Translations under genes and position numbers: made by a program | Origin: Halopelagius inordinatus | GTDB taxonomy: Archaea > Halobacteriota > Halobacteria > Halobacteriales > Haloferacaceae | Direction of reading: 5' to 3' | DNA: 64,000 bases | Assembly: GCF_900113245.1 (NCBI RefSeq) | Contig: NZ_FOOQ01000002.1 | Location: forward strand, 842,881 to 906,880 | Shown here: piece after piece, positions 9,288 through 17,963 of the stretch | Position numbering within the stretch: the first letter of the stretch is position 1 | Layout of the letters: each line of letters starts with the position of its first letter | Notes under the pieces: model-generated | What the model saw: the letters and a program-made list of their open reading frames with translations, nothing else | What the model was told of the DNA's origin: nothing | Databases searched by the model: none

Positions 9288-9941
9288 TCACTCGCGCGCG
9301 ACGGACCCGAGGTCGGCGCGCGTGTCCACGTCACGGAGGATGCCCGGCGCGCCGTGCGCGGCGGCGGTCGATTCGGAGACCACGGCGGGCGATAGCGCGG
9401 ACACGAGGCTCCGAAGGTCGTGTCGTCCGTCTCGGAGCGTCTCGGTGCAGACCACCTCTCCGGCGCGGACGTGCACCGCCAGCGGAAGCGGGTCGACCAT
9501 CCCGTTCCACCGGACGACGGCCCCGACCGACCCTCGCGCGCGGGCGCGAAGGTGAGCGAGGAACGTCGTCGTGAGCGCCGGCATGTCGCAGGGGACGGCG
9601 ACGGCGTACCGACAGTCGGTGTTTCTGAGCGCCGTTCGCAGACCGAACAGCGGACCGCGGTCCGACATGGGGTCGGGCGCGAACGTCACCGGGACGGCGA
9701 CGTCCGAGAGGGCCGCCGCGAGAGAGTCGCGTTGGTCCTCCCGGCAGTTGACGACGAGGTGGTCCACGAGGGGTTCGAGCGTGTCCGCGACGCGGGCGAC
9801 GAGTGGGACGCCGTCGAGCGATGCGAGAGCCTTGTCGCCCCCGTCGAAGCGCGTCGAACGGCCGCCCGCGAGAACGATGCCGGCGGTCCCCGCGTCGAGT
9901 CGCCGCGCGTCGGGGGCGCCCGCAGTCTCCTCACGCGCCAT
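9288..9941 (-). CDS. mobA: Molybdenum cofactor guanylyltransferase (MobA type)
   Basis: A 217-aa nucleotidyltransferase that attaches GMP to molybdopterin to make the MGD form of the cofactor needed by nitrate reductase. The GTP-binding signature GIVLAGGRSTRF followed by GDKALASLDG lies near residues 22-44. CDMPAL near residue 118 is the metal-binding Asp motif. It follows nasA by 75 bases on the same strand and corresponds to nasC of the Haloferax mediterranei cluster, so it probably matures NasA. Confidence 0.88.
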   Translation of the reverse strand: MAREETAGAPDARRLDAGTAGIVLAGGRSTRFDGGDKALASLDGVPLVARVADTLEPLVDHLVVNCREDQRDSLAAALSDVAVPVTFAPDPMSDRGPLFGLRTALRNTDCRYAVAVPCDMPALTTTFLAHLRARARGSVGAVVRWNGMVDPLPLAVHVRAGEVVCTETLRDGRHDLRSLVSALSPAVVSESTAAAHGAPGILRDVDTRADLGSVARE

Positions 9942-10016
9942 CTGTCGTGCGTCGCGCGCCGTCGAGGGGTCGTTCGGAGGCGCGTCTCCCCCGGTACCGC
10001 CGACGAACGACCGGCA

Positions 10017-12149
10017 TCAGTCGTCCGCCTCCGCGGAGAGGGCGGTCCGTCTCGACTCTCGCGTCGGGTGGAGGAGGCGAACGGCGCACTGCTTGAAGTT
10101 CGGCTCCTTCGAGTGGGGGTCCACCGCGGGGACGGTGAGGCGGTTCGTCGCGGGGTGGTGGATACTGCACCAGAGCATCCCTTCCGGAACCGTTTCGTCG
10201 GGTTCGACCACCCCGGAGACGGTGCCGCGCCGGGAGTCGACGAGCGTGGTCGGGCGGTCGTCGTCCGCGTCCGAATCGGCGTCATCGCCGTTCGGAGCCT
10301 CGTCGAGTGCGTCCGCGTGAGCGTCGAGCGTCCGCGGCGCGGCGCGGATTTCGAGGGGGTCCGGGTCGGCCACCTCTCTGGACCGAACCCCCGTGTTGTA
10401 TCCGTCCTCCTCGCGGGCGGTGGTGAGAACCAGCGGGAAGTCGTCGTCCGCGGGTTCCGGAAGGTCCGGCGCGTCGAACGCCAGCGTCGAGACGCGCGCC
10501 TTCGAGGACGGCGTCTCGAACGCCCACCCGCCGTCGGTCCGGTAGCGGTATCCGCCCGATGAGGAGAGAGTCGGCGCGGGCCACCGAACCGCGCCCTCCG
10601 CGTCGAGTCGGTCGTAGGAGATACCGGCGCAGTCGGCCTTCGTCCCCGCCGTGAGCGCTCGGAACTCGTCGAACACCGCCTCGGGGTCGACGCTCGGGTC
10701 GGAGAGCAGACCCGGCGAGACGCGGCGGGCCACCGAGGCGACGATGTCGAGGTCGGTTCGAACGCCCGTCGGCAGGTCCGTCGCCGCCCGGACGCGCGAG
10801 ACGGTTCGCTCCATGTTCATCGTCGTCCCTCCCTGTTCGCCCCACGTCGCCGCCGGGAGAACCACGTCGGCCAGTTCCGTCGTCTCCGTCCGGAAGGCGT
10901 CCTGCGCGACGAGGAACGTCTCGTCGAGGGCCTCTCGCACCCGGTTCGCGTCGGGGAACCCCACCGCGGGGTTCGTCGCGACGGTCCAGACGACGGCGGG
11001 GTCCGAATCGAGCATGGAGACCGGTCCGGGGCCGGGGTCGTCGGGGAGGCGTTCGACCGGGACGTCCCACGCCTCGGCGACCGCCCGCCGTTCCTCGGGG
11101 TCGTCGAAGTCACGGTGTCCCGGCCACGACCCCTTCGAAGAGCAGACGCGCGTCCCCATCGAGTTCGCCTGTCCCGTCAGCGAGAACGGTCCCGACCCGG
11201 GGCCGAGGTTGCCGGAGGCCAGACAGAGGTCGACGAGTGCGCCCGCCGTCGCCGTCCCGCGGACGCTCTGGTTGATTCCCATCCCCCAGTAGAGGAGCGT
11301 CCGGTCTTCGAGGGCGTCCGCGAGGCGGTCGACGTCCCCGGTTTCGACGCCCGCGGCGTCGGCGGCGGCGGCGACGGTCGGAAGCGACGCGCGGAGTTCC
11401 GCGAACCCCTCGACGTTGTCGGCGACGAACGCCTCGTCGACGCGGTCGGTCTCGACCAGTCGGGCGAGAACCGCCTTCGCGAGGGCCAGGTCGCCGCCCG
11501 GGGAGGGTTGGACGTGGCCGTCGGCGAACCCGGCCGTCTTCGTCTCCACGGGGTCGACGACGAGGAGTTCGCCGTCGGTGGCGGCGTCGGCTATCCACCG
11601 GAACATCACGGGGTGGGCGACGGCGGGGTTCGCGCCCCAGACGACGTGGACGTCGGCGTCGGGAACGTCGTCGTACGTCGGCGGCGGCGCGTCGCTTCCG
11701 AACGCGTTGTAGTAGGCCGTGACGGCGCTCGCCATGCAGAGCGTCGTGTTAGCGTCGTACATCCGGGTCCCGATTCCACCGCGGGCGAGTTTCCCGAGGG
11801 CGTACGCCGCCTCGTTCGTCTGTTGCCCGCTTCCGAGGACCGCCACCTCGTCGGGGTCGGCGTCGCGGGCCTCTCGGAGGCGCACCGCGACGGTAGAGAG
11901 GGCGTTCTCCCACGTCGTCGGGACGAGTTCGCCGTCGCGCCGGACGTGCGGCCGGGTCAACCACTTGCCCTCGGGGTTCGCGGACTCGCGGATACCCCGT
12001 CCGCACGCGAGGCCCTGGTTGACCGGATGGGAGGGGTCGCCGCGGACCGATTCGACGCCGGCGCCGTCCGCTCTCTCCCTGTGGACGTGGCCGCACCCGA
12101 CCGCACACCGCATGCACGTGGTCGAAACCTGCCTCACCACTGCGACCAC
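10017..12149 (-). CDS. nasA: Assimilatory nitrate reductase catalytic subunit
   Basis: A 710-aa molybdopterin oxidoreductase. The N-terminus holds the 4Fe-4S motif (CMRCAVGC, with a fourth Cys in GLACGRGI near residue 48). The molybdopterin domains cover about residues 60-520 and a MopB C-terminal dinucleotide-binding domain begins near residue 590. Length and single-cluster architecture fit the NasA group that reduces nitrate to nitrite in the cytoplasm. No Tat signal is visible, in line with an assimilatory role. The start is a GTG; further GTG codons 3-4 codons later are possible. The region just before the stop is Asp-rich. Confidence 0.9.
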   Translation of the reverse strand: MVAVVRQVSTTCMRCAVGCGHVHRERADGAGVESVRGDPSHPVNQGLACGRGIRESANPEGKWLTRPHVRRDGELVPTTWENALSTVAVRLREARDADPDEVAVLGSGQQTNEAAYALGKLARGGIGTRMYDANTTLCMASAVTAYYNAFGSDAPPPTYDDVPDADVHVVWGANPAVAHPVMFRWIADAATDGELLVVDPVETKTAGFADGHVQPSPGGDLALAKAVLARLVETDRVDEAFVADNVEGFAELRASLPTVAAAADAAGVETGDVDRLADALEDRTLLYWGMGINQSVRGTATAGALVDLCLASGNLGPGSGPFSLTGQANSMGTRVCSSKGSWPGHRDFDDPEERRAVAEAWDVPVERLPDDPGPGPVSMLDSDPAVVWTVATNPAVGFPDANRVREALDETFLVAQDAFRTETTELADVVLPAATWGEQGGTTMNMERTVSRVRAATDLPTGVRTDLDIVASVARRVSPGLLSDPSVDPEAVFDEFRALTAGTKADCAGISYDRLDAEGAVRWPAPTLSSSGGYRYRTDGGWAFETPSSKARVSTLAFDAPDLPEPADDDFPLVLTTAREEDGYNTGVRSREVADPDPLEIRAAPRTLDAHADALDEAPNGDDADSDADDDRPTTLVDSRRGTVSGVVEPDETVPEGMLWCSIHHPATNRLTVPAVDPHSKEPNFKQCAVRLLHPTRESRRTALSAEADD

Positions 12150-12219
12150 TCACAGCGGGTATTCGACTCTCTTCCCCTGTTCTCCTGTTCGAACATACAC
12201 CGTTTCACAGTATTACGAG

Positions 12220-12234
12220 ACATATGCGAGTATA
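12220..12234 (-). promoter_or_regulatory. Promoter-like nas box upstream of nasA
   Basis: On the minus strand it reads TATA, five bases, ATATGT, matching the box before nirA. It is 71 bases upstream of the nasA GTG. TAATCGTTGAA follows at 12241-12251, and a near-identical TAACCGTTGAA lies beside the nirA copy at 9067-9077, though on the other flank of the box. Confidence 0.55.
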
Positions 12235-12383
12235 AATCGCTAATCGTTGAACAGATAAGTTGCCCGTGTACTGTTCGGTAGTGGGGGTCAGACCTTGGTG
12301 ACGTATAACCGATATAAGGTGCCGAGAGCGTCCTCGACGGCGGTTCGTCGGACGCGGCGGCGAGGGCGAAGGCTCTTCGACGG

Positions 12384-12390
12384 TCTTAAG
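12384..12390 (+). promoter_or_regulatory. TATA-like element of the AAA ATPase gene
   Basis: TCTTAAG lies 26-32 bases before the ATG at 12416, the spacing of a leaderless haloarchaeal promoter. A second TATA-like element (GATATAAGG) occurs at 12311-12319 and could give a longer leader. Between 12235 and 12310 lies the divergent nasA promoter region. Confidence 0.45.
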
Positions 12391-12415
12391 CGTTCGTGGA
12401 CGGAACTTCTTACGG

Positions 12416-13807
12416 ATGAGTAATCGGGCTCTCGAGGTAGTCGAATTTCTCCTCACGGCTCATCTCTACGGGGAAAACCGGGGGTTAGACGAGAACGACC
12501 TGCCGCCGCGGTATCGGCGGGTGTTCTGGTCGGAACCGGAAGATGACGCCGAGACGGACGAAGACGCCCCAATCGGTATCGAGCGACCGCTCGTGGTTAC
12601 CGAGAGTACGGCGAGAAAAGCAACTGGCGTGGAACATCCGTGGGACGCGATTTCCGACCTGATGTTCACCCAAAAAGAGGACTTCTCCGGCCGCATCTCG
12701 CTGACGCAGCCCGAGATGGCGACGGAGTGGTATCTCGAACGGGCCGAACCCGACCGGTTGGAGACGAACCCAACCATCGCGGCGACCGTGGAGGACCGCG
12801 ACGACGTGGACGTCACCCACGCCGAGGCGCGCGAACGCACCCGGCCGATTCAGGCCGACCGAGTCTGGATAGACAGCCTCCTCGACCAGTACTTCGACGA
12901 GGAAGAGGACGCCGAGATGCTGGACTTGGTGCAGGTCCGCGCGCCCGAAGAGATAGAGATGACGCTCGAAGACTTGGTCCTCACGCAGGACCAAGAGGGC
13001 GAGATTCAAAAGCTGATGAAGGCCATCGAACACCGCGAGTACCTCGCGGACATCGGCCTGCGCGAGATAGGGAAGATTCTCTTCGTCGGTCCGCCGGGGA
13101 CCGGTAAGACCACCGTCACGCGCGCTCTCGCTCACGAACTCGGGCTCCCGTTCGTCGAGGTGAAGCTCTCGATGATAACGAGCCAGTATCTCGGCGAGAC
13201 GGCGAAGAACGTCGAAAAGACGTTCGAGGTGGCGAAACGGCTCTCGCCGTGTATCCTCTTTATCGACGAGTTCGACTCGGTGGCGAAGACCCGCCGGTCC
13301 GACGAACACGCCGCACTCAAGCGCGCGGTCAACACCCTGCTGAAGAGCATCGACGACATCTCGCTCATCCGCGACGAGGTCATCCTCATCGGCGCGACCA
13401 ACCACCCGGACCAACTGGACTCCGCGGCGTGGCGTCGCTTCGACGAAATCGTGAACTTCCCGAAGCCGGACCGCGGGATGCGGTCGGACATCCTCCGCAT
13501 CATCACGAAGCGGATGGACGTCGCGGAGTTCGACCCCGACGCCGTCGCGGACCGCACCGAGGGACTCACCGGGTCGGACCTGCGGATGGTGCTCCGAGAG
13601 GCCGTCCTCGAAGCCCTCACCGAAGAGCGGATGTCGCTCACCCAAGAGGACATCATCGACGCAGTCGAGGATTTCGAGGAACGCGACAACCTCAAGAACA
13701 TGAACATGATGTCGGACGGCGAGCAGTTGGTCGCGGGCGACGGCAGCGGTCACGACGACGACGAGGGACACGACCACGACCACGACGAAGGGCACGACCA
13801 CGACTGA
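12416..13807 (+). CDS. AAA ATPase with His/Asp-rich C-terminal tail
   Basis: A 463-aa single-module AAA+ ATPase. Residues 1-200 form an acidic N-terminal domain without a recognised fold. Walker A (GPPGTGKTT) is near residue 225, Walker B (ILFIDEFDS) near residue 282, sensor 1 (LIGATNH) near residue 325 and an Arg-rich WRRFD segment near residue 340. The AAA lid domain runs to about residue 430. The tail after that has repeated GHDHD units (6 His in the last 19 residues). The ATPase core resembles CDC48/FtsH/proteasomal ATPases but the protein lacks the CDC48 N-domain and a protease domain. Role unknown: remodelling or chaperone function is inferred. It stands between the divergent nasA promoter and an EamA exporter. 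Confidence 0.85.
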   Translation: MSNRALEVVEFLLTAHLYGENRGLDENDLPPRYRRVFWSEPEDDAETDEDAPIGIERPLVVTESTARKATGVEHPWDAISDLMFTQKEDFSGRISLTQPEMATEWYLERAEPDRLETNPTIAATVEDRDDVDVTHAEARERTRPIQADRVWIDSLLDQYFDEEEDAEMLDLVQVRAPEEIEMTLEDLVLTQDQEGEIQKLMKAIEHREYLADIGLREIGKILFVGPPGTGKTTVTRALAHELGLPFVEVKLSMITSQYLGETAKNVEKTFEVAKRLSPCILFIDEFDSVAKTRRSDEHAALKRAVNTLLKSIDDISLIRDEVILIGATNHPDQLDSAAWRRFDEIVNFPKPDRGMRSDILRIITKRMDVAEFDPDAVADRTEGLTGSDLRMVLREAVLEALTEERMSLTQEDIIDAVEDFEERDNLKNMNMMSDGEQLVAGDGSGHDDDEGHDHDHDEGHDHD

Positions 13808-13901
13808 GGCGACTCGACTCGCCGTTTTCTCTCGACGGCACGGACCCGCGCGACACCGCCGAACCGAGACGACTAATTGTCCGGCGGGCGGTTAGTCGTC
13901 C

Positions 13902-14828
13902 GTGAACCGCCGCTTCGTCACCGTCGGCCTGTTCGGAACGCTCGCGACGCTTTGGGGTCTCTCCTTTCTGGCCATCTCGGTCGGTCTCGAAGCGCTCGAA
14001 CCGGTGCTGTTCGCGGCGTTCCGGTACGACCTCGGCGCGGTCTTGCTGTTGGGCTACGCCCTCTTCAGCGGTGCGACGTGGCGGCCGACGGACCGCGCGA
14101 ACGCCACGGCCATCCTCGGGGGCGGCGTGTTCCTCGTTGGGATGAACGCGTTCCTGTTCGTCGGCCAGCAGACCGTTCCGAGCGGTGTGGCCGCCATCAT
14201 GCAGAGTCTCATCCCCATCGCCACGTCCATCTGGGCGCTCGGACTCCTGCCGGAAGAACGCGTCTCGCCGGTGGGAGCCGTCGGCATCGGTCTCGGATTC
14301 CTCGGCGTCGCTCTCATCGTCCGCCCGGACCCCGCGAACCTCCTCGGTGACCGCGTCGTCGGGCGACTGCTCATCCTCGTACAGGTCGCGGGCGTCGCGT
14401 TGGGCGGCGTCCTCATCCAACGGGCGCGCCCGACGCTGGACAACGCCGCGCTGTCGGGGTGGTCGATGCTCGTCGGCGGACTACTCCTCCACGCGGCCAG
14501 TATCGGCGTCGGCGAACCGTTCGCGCTCCCGGCCACCGTCGAGACGGGGGCCGCAGTCGCGTATCTCGGTATCTTCGCCACCGCCGCCGCCTTCTTCATC
14601 TACTTTCACCTGTTGGAGACGCAGGGCGCCCTCGAAACGTCGCTCGTCGCGTATCTCGTCCCGGTGGTGGCGACTGTCGTCGGCGTCGCGGTGCTCGGCG
14701 AGACGGTTACGCTCGCGACGCTCGCGGGCTTTCTCGTCGTCTTCGCGGGGTTCGTCGTCCTGAAGCGGCGGGCGATAGCCGACCTCGTGAGCGAGACGGC
14801 CGGTGCGGTCGGACGGGCGGGCGACTGA
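13902..14828 (+). CDS. EamA/DMT-family transporter
   Basis: A 308-aa integral membrane protein with about ten hydrophobic segments arranged as two EamA repeats (about residues 8-140 and 150-290). Members export amino acids, nucleobases or other metabolites; the substrate here is not predictable. It starts with GTG. The repeat-end signatures LLPEERVSPVGAVGIGLGFL and VLGETVTLATLAGFLVVF (an acidic residue followed by a small-residue helix) are typical of the family. Confidence 0.88.
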   Translation: MNRRFVTVGLFGTLATLWGLSFLAISVGLEALEPVLFAAFRYDLGAVLLLGYALFSGATWRPTDRANATAILGGGVFLVGMNAFLFVGQQTVPSGVAAIMQSLIPIATSIWALGLLPEERVSPVGAVGIGLGFLGVALIVRPDPANLLGDRVVGRLLILVQVAGVALGGVLIQRARPTLDNAALSGWSMLVGGLLLHAASIGVGEPFALPATVETGAAVAYLGIFATAAAFFIYFHLLETQGALETSLVAYLVPVVATVVGVAVLGETVTLATLAGFLVVFAGFVVLKRRAIADLVSETAGAVGRAGD

Positions 14829-14887
14829 CTCCCGCGCCGAGGCGCTTCGACTACGCTTATCAACCGGCGGAGACGTACATCGTGACG

Positions 14888-15712
14888 ATGCGGGTCACTC
14901 TCCTCGGCACGGGCGACACGACGGGAACGCCGACCGTCGGGTGCGACTGCGACACCTGCCGGTCGGCGCGCGAACGCGGCGTCGAACGCAGTCGCTTCTC
15001 CGTCCACGTCGAGAACGAGCGAACCGACGAGTCGCTTCTGGTGGACTTCAGCCCCGACTTCCGGCACCAGTTCCTGACGCGCGACGTTCCGCTCCCGGAC
15101 GCGGGCGTCGTGACGCACGTCCACTTCGACCACATCGACGGCCTCGGCAACGCCTACCGGGTGTTCGACCGTCTGCCGGTTCACGCGGCCGACGAGACGG
15201 ACCCCGAAACCGGCGAGAGCGTCGCCGAAACCGTCGCCGACAAGTACGACTACCTACAGCAGGTGAGCGTCCACGACCACGCGCCCCTAGAGCCGTTCCG
15301 CGTCTGCGGGCTGGAGTTGACGCTCGTTCCCGTCGACCACCCGCCGCTTCTCTGCTACGGGCTGGCGGTCGAAGACCCCGAGACGGGCGCGAAACTGTCG
15401 ATATCCGGCGACACGAACTACGCCGTCCCCGAAGCGTCCCGCAACGCGCTCAGGGACCCGGACCTGTTTCTCGCGGACGCCATCGTCCCGGCGTCGCTCT
15501 GCGAACACCACCCGCTCGGCGGTAAACATCACGACGACGAGGGTATCCCGCGCACGTTCGGGACGAAACACATGACGAGAGAGGGCGCACTCGCGTTGGC
15601 CGACGACCTGAACGCGGCGCGGACGCGTCTCGTCCACACCGCGCATTTCTACCCGTCCGACGAGGCGTTCGAAGAACCGCTGGCGGTGGACGGTGAGACG
15701 TACGACCTCTGA
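14888..15712 (+). CDS. PhnP-like MBL-fold phosphodiesterase
   Basis: A 274-aa metallo-beta-lactamase protein. The N-terminus has the GCDCDTC cysteine cluster (structural zinc) that marks the PhnP/cyclic phosphodiesterase group. THVHFDHIDG near residue 77 is the catalytic metal motif; later ligands are in SGDTNY and HTAHFYP. PhnP opens 5-phosphoribosyl 1,2-cyclic phosphate, but haloarchaea often lack a C-P lyase operon, so a related phosphodiester substrate is equally likely. The reading frame is open far upstream; the ATG at 14888 is chosen because it begins the beta-strand MRVTLLGTGDTTGTP common to the family. Confidence 0.85.
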   Translation: MRVTLLGTGDTTGTPTVGCDCDTCRSARERGVERSRFSVHVENERTDESLLVDFSPDFRHQFLTRDVPLPDAGVVTHVHFDHIDGLGNAYRVFDRLPVHAADETDPETGESVAETVADKYDYLQQVSVHDHAPLEPFRVCGLELTLVPVDHPPLLCYGLAVEDPETGAKLSISGDTNYAVPEASRNALRDPDLFLADAIVPASLCEHHPLGGKHHDDEGIPRTFGTKHMTREGALALADDLNAARTRLVHTAHFYPSDEAFEEPLAVDGETYDL

Positions 15713-15733
15713 ACGAGAGCGTCGCGGGGGGTG

Positions 15734-16744
15734 TCAGACGAACCGGTCGAGTCCGCTCTGCCGTCGAGCGACGCCCTCGGCGTCTGCGACCCACGGGGTC
15801 CGGGCGTCTCGGAGGGCGGCGGCGTCCACGTCGGGCGCGTCCCCGTCCTCGCGCGCCGCGCAGTCTGCGCCGCACTCCCGAGAGGGGTCCACGATGCGGT
15901 CGAACTCCGAACACCGCGGTCTGCCGTCGGCCGTCGCGTCGGCGTGGACGCAGGACGGGAGGTCGTACGTCCGCCAGCCCTTCCCGTAGGCGCGTTCGGC
16001 GACGCGGCGTCGCGCGCGCGCCTTCTCGTCTGGGGAGACGACCGCCACGTCCGTCCGGAGCGGCCGTTCCGCGACGAGTTCGACGCCCGGTCGGTCCGTC
16101 GGGAGGGGCGTCGCCTCCCGTCTGACCGTCCGGTCGCCCGTCTCGGGGTCGAACCGCCAGACGCCCACCTCCTCGGGCAGGCGGTTCAGGTGGGCGCGGG
16201 TGACGTAACTCTCGGTGGCGAGGACGACGCGGTCGAAGAGACCGAGGCTCACGTCGGTCCGCAGTTGGCGTTCGAGTGCGCCCGGCGCGTCCAAGTCGGG
16301 CTTGTTCTCTATCCCGACGAGGCCGGAGAACCACTCGGTCGGGTAGTGTGTCGTCCGGCGCACGTACTCGCGGGCCCCGCGGCGTTCGCGCTCGAAGAAG
16401 CCGCTCTCGACCGCTCTCTCGACCGCGGTTCGGGCCGCCTCGGGAGAGCAGTCGAACGCGTCGCGCCAGTACACCGCCCGCCCGACGCCGACGTCGCTCT
16501 CTATCGCCCGTCCGGGGATGGCGTCGGCGGTAATCGCCGTTCGCTCGTCGAACCGCGGCCCCGGAACGACCGCGCAGATGTCGGCGATGCGGCGGCCGGG
16601 AGCGACGACTGCGGAACCGAGTTGTCGGCCGAGGACCCACTCTTCGTCCGATTCGAGGTGGGCGCACAGCGCGACTTCGAAGGCGAATTCCCGCGTCCGG
16701 TCGTCCGAGACTGACACGGGGGACTCTCCGTGCGGCGCGGACAA
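15734..16744 (-). CDS. DUF5787-like protein, possible PD-(D/E)XK nuclease with Cys cluster
   Basis: A 336-aa haloarchaeal protein that I recall as the DUF5787 family. An Asp in RIADICAVV near residue 54 and GIENKPDLD near residue 148 have the D ... E-x-K spacing of a PD-(D/E)XK nuclease core. Four Cys residues (SCVHAD, PRCSEF, RECGADC) cluster near residues 275-305, which could bind zinc or an iron-sulfur cluster. Basic segments lie between the two parts. It is convergent with the PhnP-like gene. Nuclease activity is inferred from motifs only. Confidence 0.6.
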   Translation of the reverse strand: MSAPHGESPVSVSDDRTREFAFEVALCAHLESDEEWVLGRQLGSAVVAPGRRIADICAVVPGPRFDERTAITADAIPGRAIESDVGVGRAVYWRDAFDCSPEAARTAVERAVESGFFERERRGAREYVRRTTHYPTEWFSGLVGIENKPDLDAPGALERQLRTDVSLGLFDRVVLATESYVTRAHLNRLPEEVGVWRFDPETGDRTVRREATPLPTDRPGVELVAERPLRTDVAVVSPDEKARARRRVAERAYGKGWRTYDLPSCVHADATADGRPRCSEFDRIVDPSRECGADCAAREDGDAPDVDAAALRDARTPWVADAEGVARRQSGLDRFV

Positions 16745-16950
16745 AAGCGCCTCGCCGGACCGCCGATAGATGATGACGGGGAGACGACACGAGAGTCCGG
16801 TGGCGTCCGAGAGACAGTCACGAAATTCGGCACTCCGGAACGACCGCCGAAACTCGCGGACTGCGGCCCGGCGTCGGTTGCAATCGCCCGGGAGATGTCG
16901 GATAGGAGAAAATAACTACTTTAGTGAATACGCCTCACCTCCGCCGACGG

Positions 16951-17793
16951 ATGCACCCCGGAAACGAGCGGACACGAACGAATCGAGACGGGACAGAGGA
17001 GACGAATCGAGTGAGGAGGCGGGCGTATCTCGGACTCGCGGCGACTGCGGCGGCGTCCGCACTCGCCGGATGTACCGGCGAGGAGGCGACGGTGAGTGCC
17101 GCGCGGCGGCCACCGCGAGTCCCCGAGGGCCGGATAGACGACGGCGGGTGGGAGCAGATGGACGACGTGACGGAGGACCCGGCCTTCGAGCAGTCGGTCG
17201 GACCGGTGACGCTCACCGCATCCACGCGGACGCTCCTGTACGAGGACACGACGCTTCGGACGGAGATAGCCGACGAGACGTTGGGTCGCGCGGACGCGCA
17301 ACTCGCGACGTTCTTCGCCACGCGGGCGACGTTCGACCCCGACATTACGAGTCTCCCGGCGGGCGCGGGGCGACAGCAACTCCTCGACAGAGTCGAGAGC
17401 CAATCGCGGCGGGCGTTCACCTCGCGCATGGAACAGGCGGGCCTCACGGGCGTCGAACGGGTCGACGAGGAGACGATGGAGACGGCGTCGGGCGCGGAGG
17501 CGCGACTGACGAACTTCGAGGCGGCGTACGCGTTCGACGGCTTCTCCGTCGGGTTCGGCGACCGGAAGATAACCATCGACGGCGGCGAGATACCCGTCGC
17601 GGGCCACCTCGCGGCGTGGATAGGGGACGACTCCGTCCTCGTCACGGGTGGCGCCTACCCCGCCGAGAACTTCGCGCGGGAGGTGACGAAGACGCCCTCG
17701 GAGGCCATCTCTCTGACCGTGGACGTGGATTTGGGCCTCGACCCGGAGACGTACCGCGAGGAACTGTTCGGCCTGATGAAGCGGGTTCGGTAA
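16951..17793 (+). CDS. Tat lipoprotein, DUF6517-like
   Basis: A 280-aa exported lipoprotein. After a polar n-region come twin arginines (RRRAYLGLAATAAASA) and the lipobox LAGC, so the mature protein would start with a lipid-modified Cys. The rest is a soluble domain (about residues 55-278) with repeated TDE-rich strands, resembling haloarchaeal DUF6517 proteins as I remember them. The ATG at 16951 is preferred because CTTTAG lies about 29-34 bases upstream. A GTG at 17011, directly before the twin arginines, and a GTG at 16924 are alternatives. No neighbour suggests a function. Confidence 0.75.
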   Translation: MHPGNERTRTNRDGTEETNRVRRRAYLGLAATAAASALAGCTGEEATVSAARRPPRVPEGRIDDGGWEQMDDVTEDPAFEQSVGPVTLTASTRTLLYEDTTLRTEIADETLGRADAQLATFFATRATFDPDITSLPAGAGRQQLLDRVESQSRRAFTSRMEQAGLTGVERVDEETMETASGAEARLTNFEAAYAFDGFSVGFGDRKITIDGGEIPVAGHLAAWIGDDSVLVTGGAYPAENFAREVTKTPSEAISLTVDVDLGLDPETYREELFGLMKRVR

Positions 17794-17963
17794 CCGCGTC
17801 GTCGTCGAACCGCGGGTTCACGCCGCGCCGACGGAGACGACAGATACTCCCTACTGCGGGGAGTTCACACGTCACGGGCCGTATAGCGGCCGCCCCGCGA
17901 CTATAACAGCAACTTTATCAGGCGTTCGGAGCGAAACTTCCCCAAGATTACTTCAAGAGGTCA

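Noticed and set aside
9204-9574. Plus-strand frames beginning in the mobA-nirA gap and running into mobA
   Set aside because: They are antisense to the mobA gene over most of their length and are Arg-rich without motifs.
14459-14887. Extended N-terminus of the PhnP-like protein
   Set aside because: The 143 extra codons overlap the EamA gene and are Arg-rich; the family starts at 14888.
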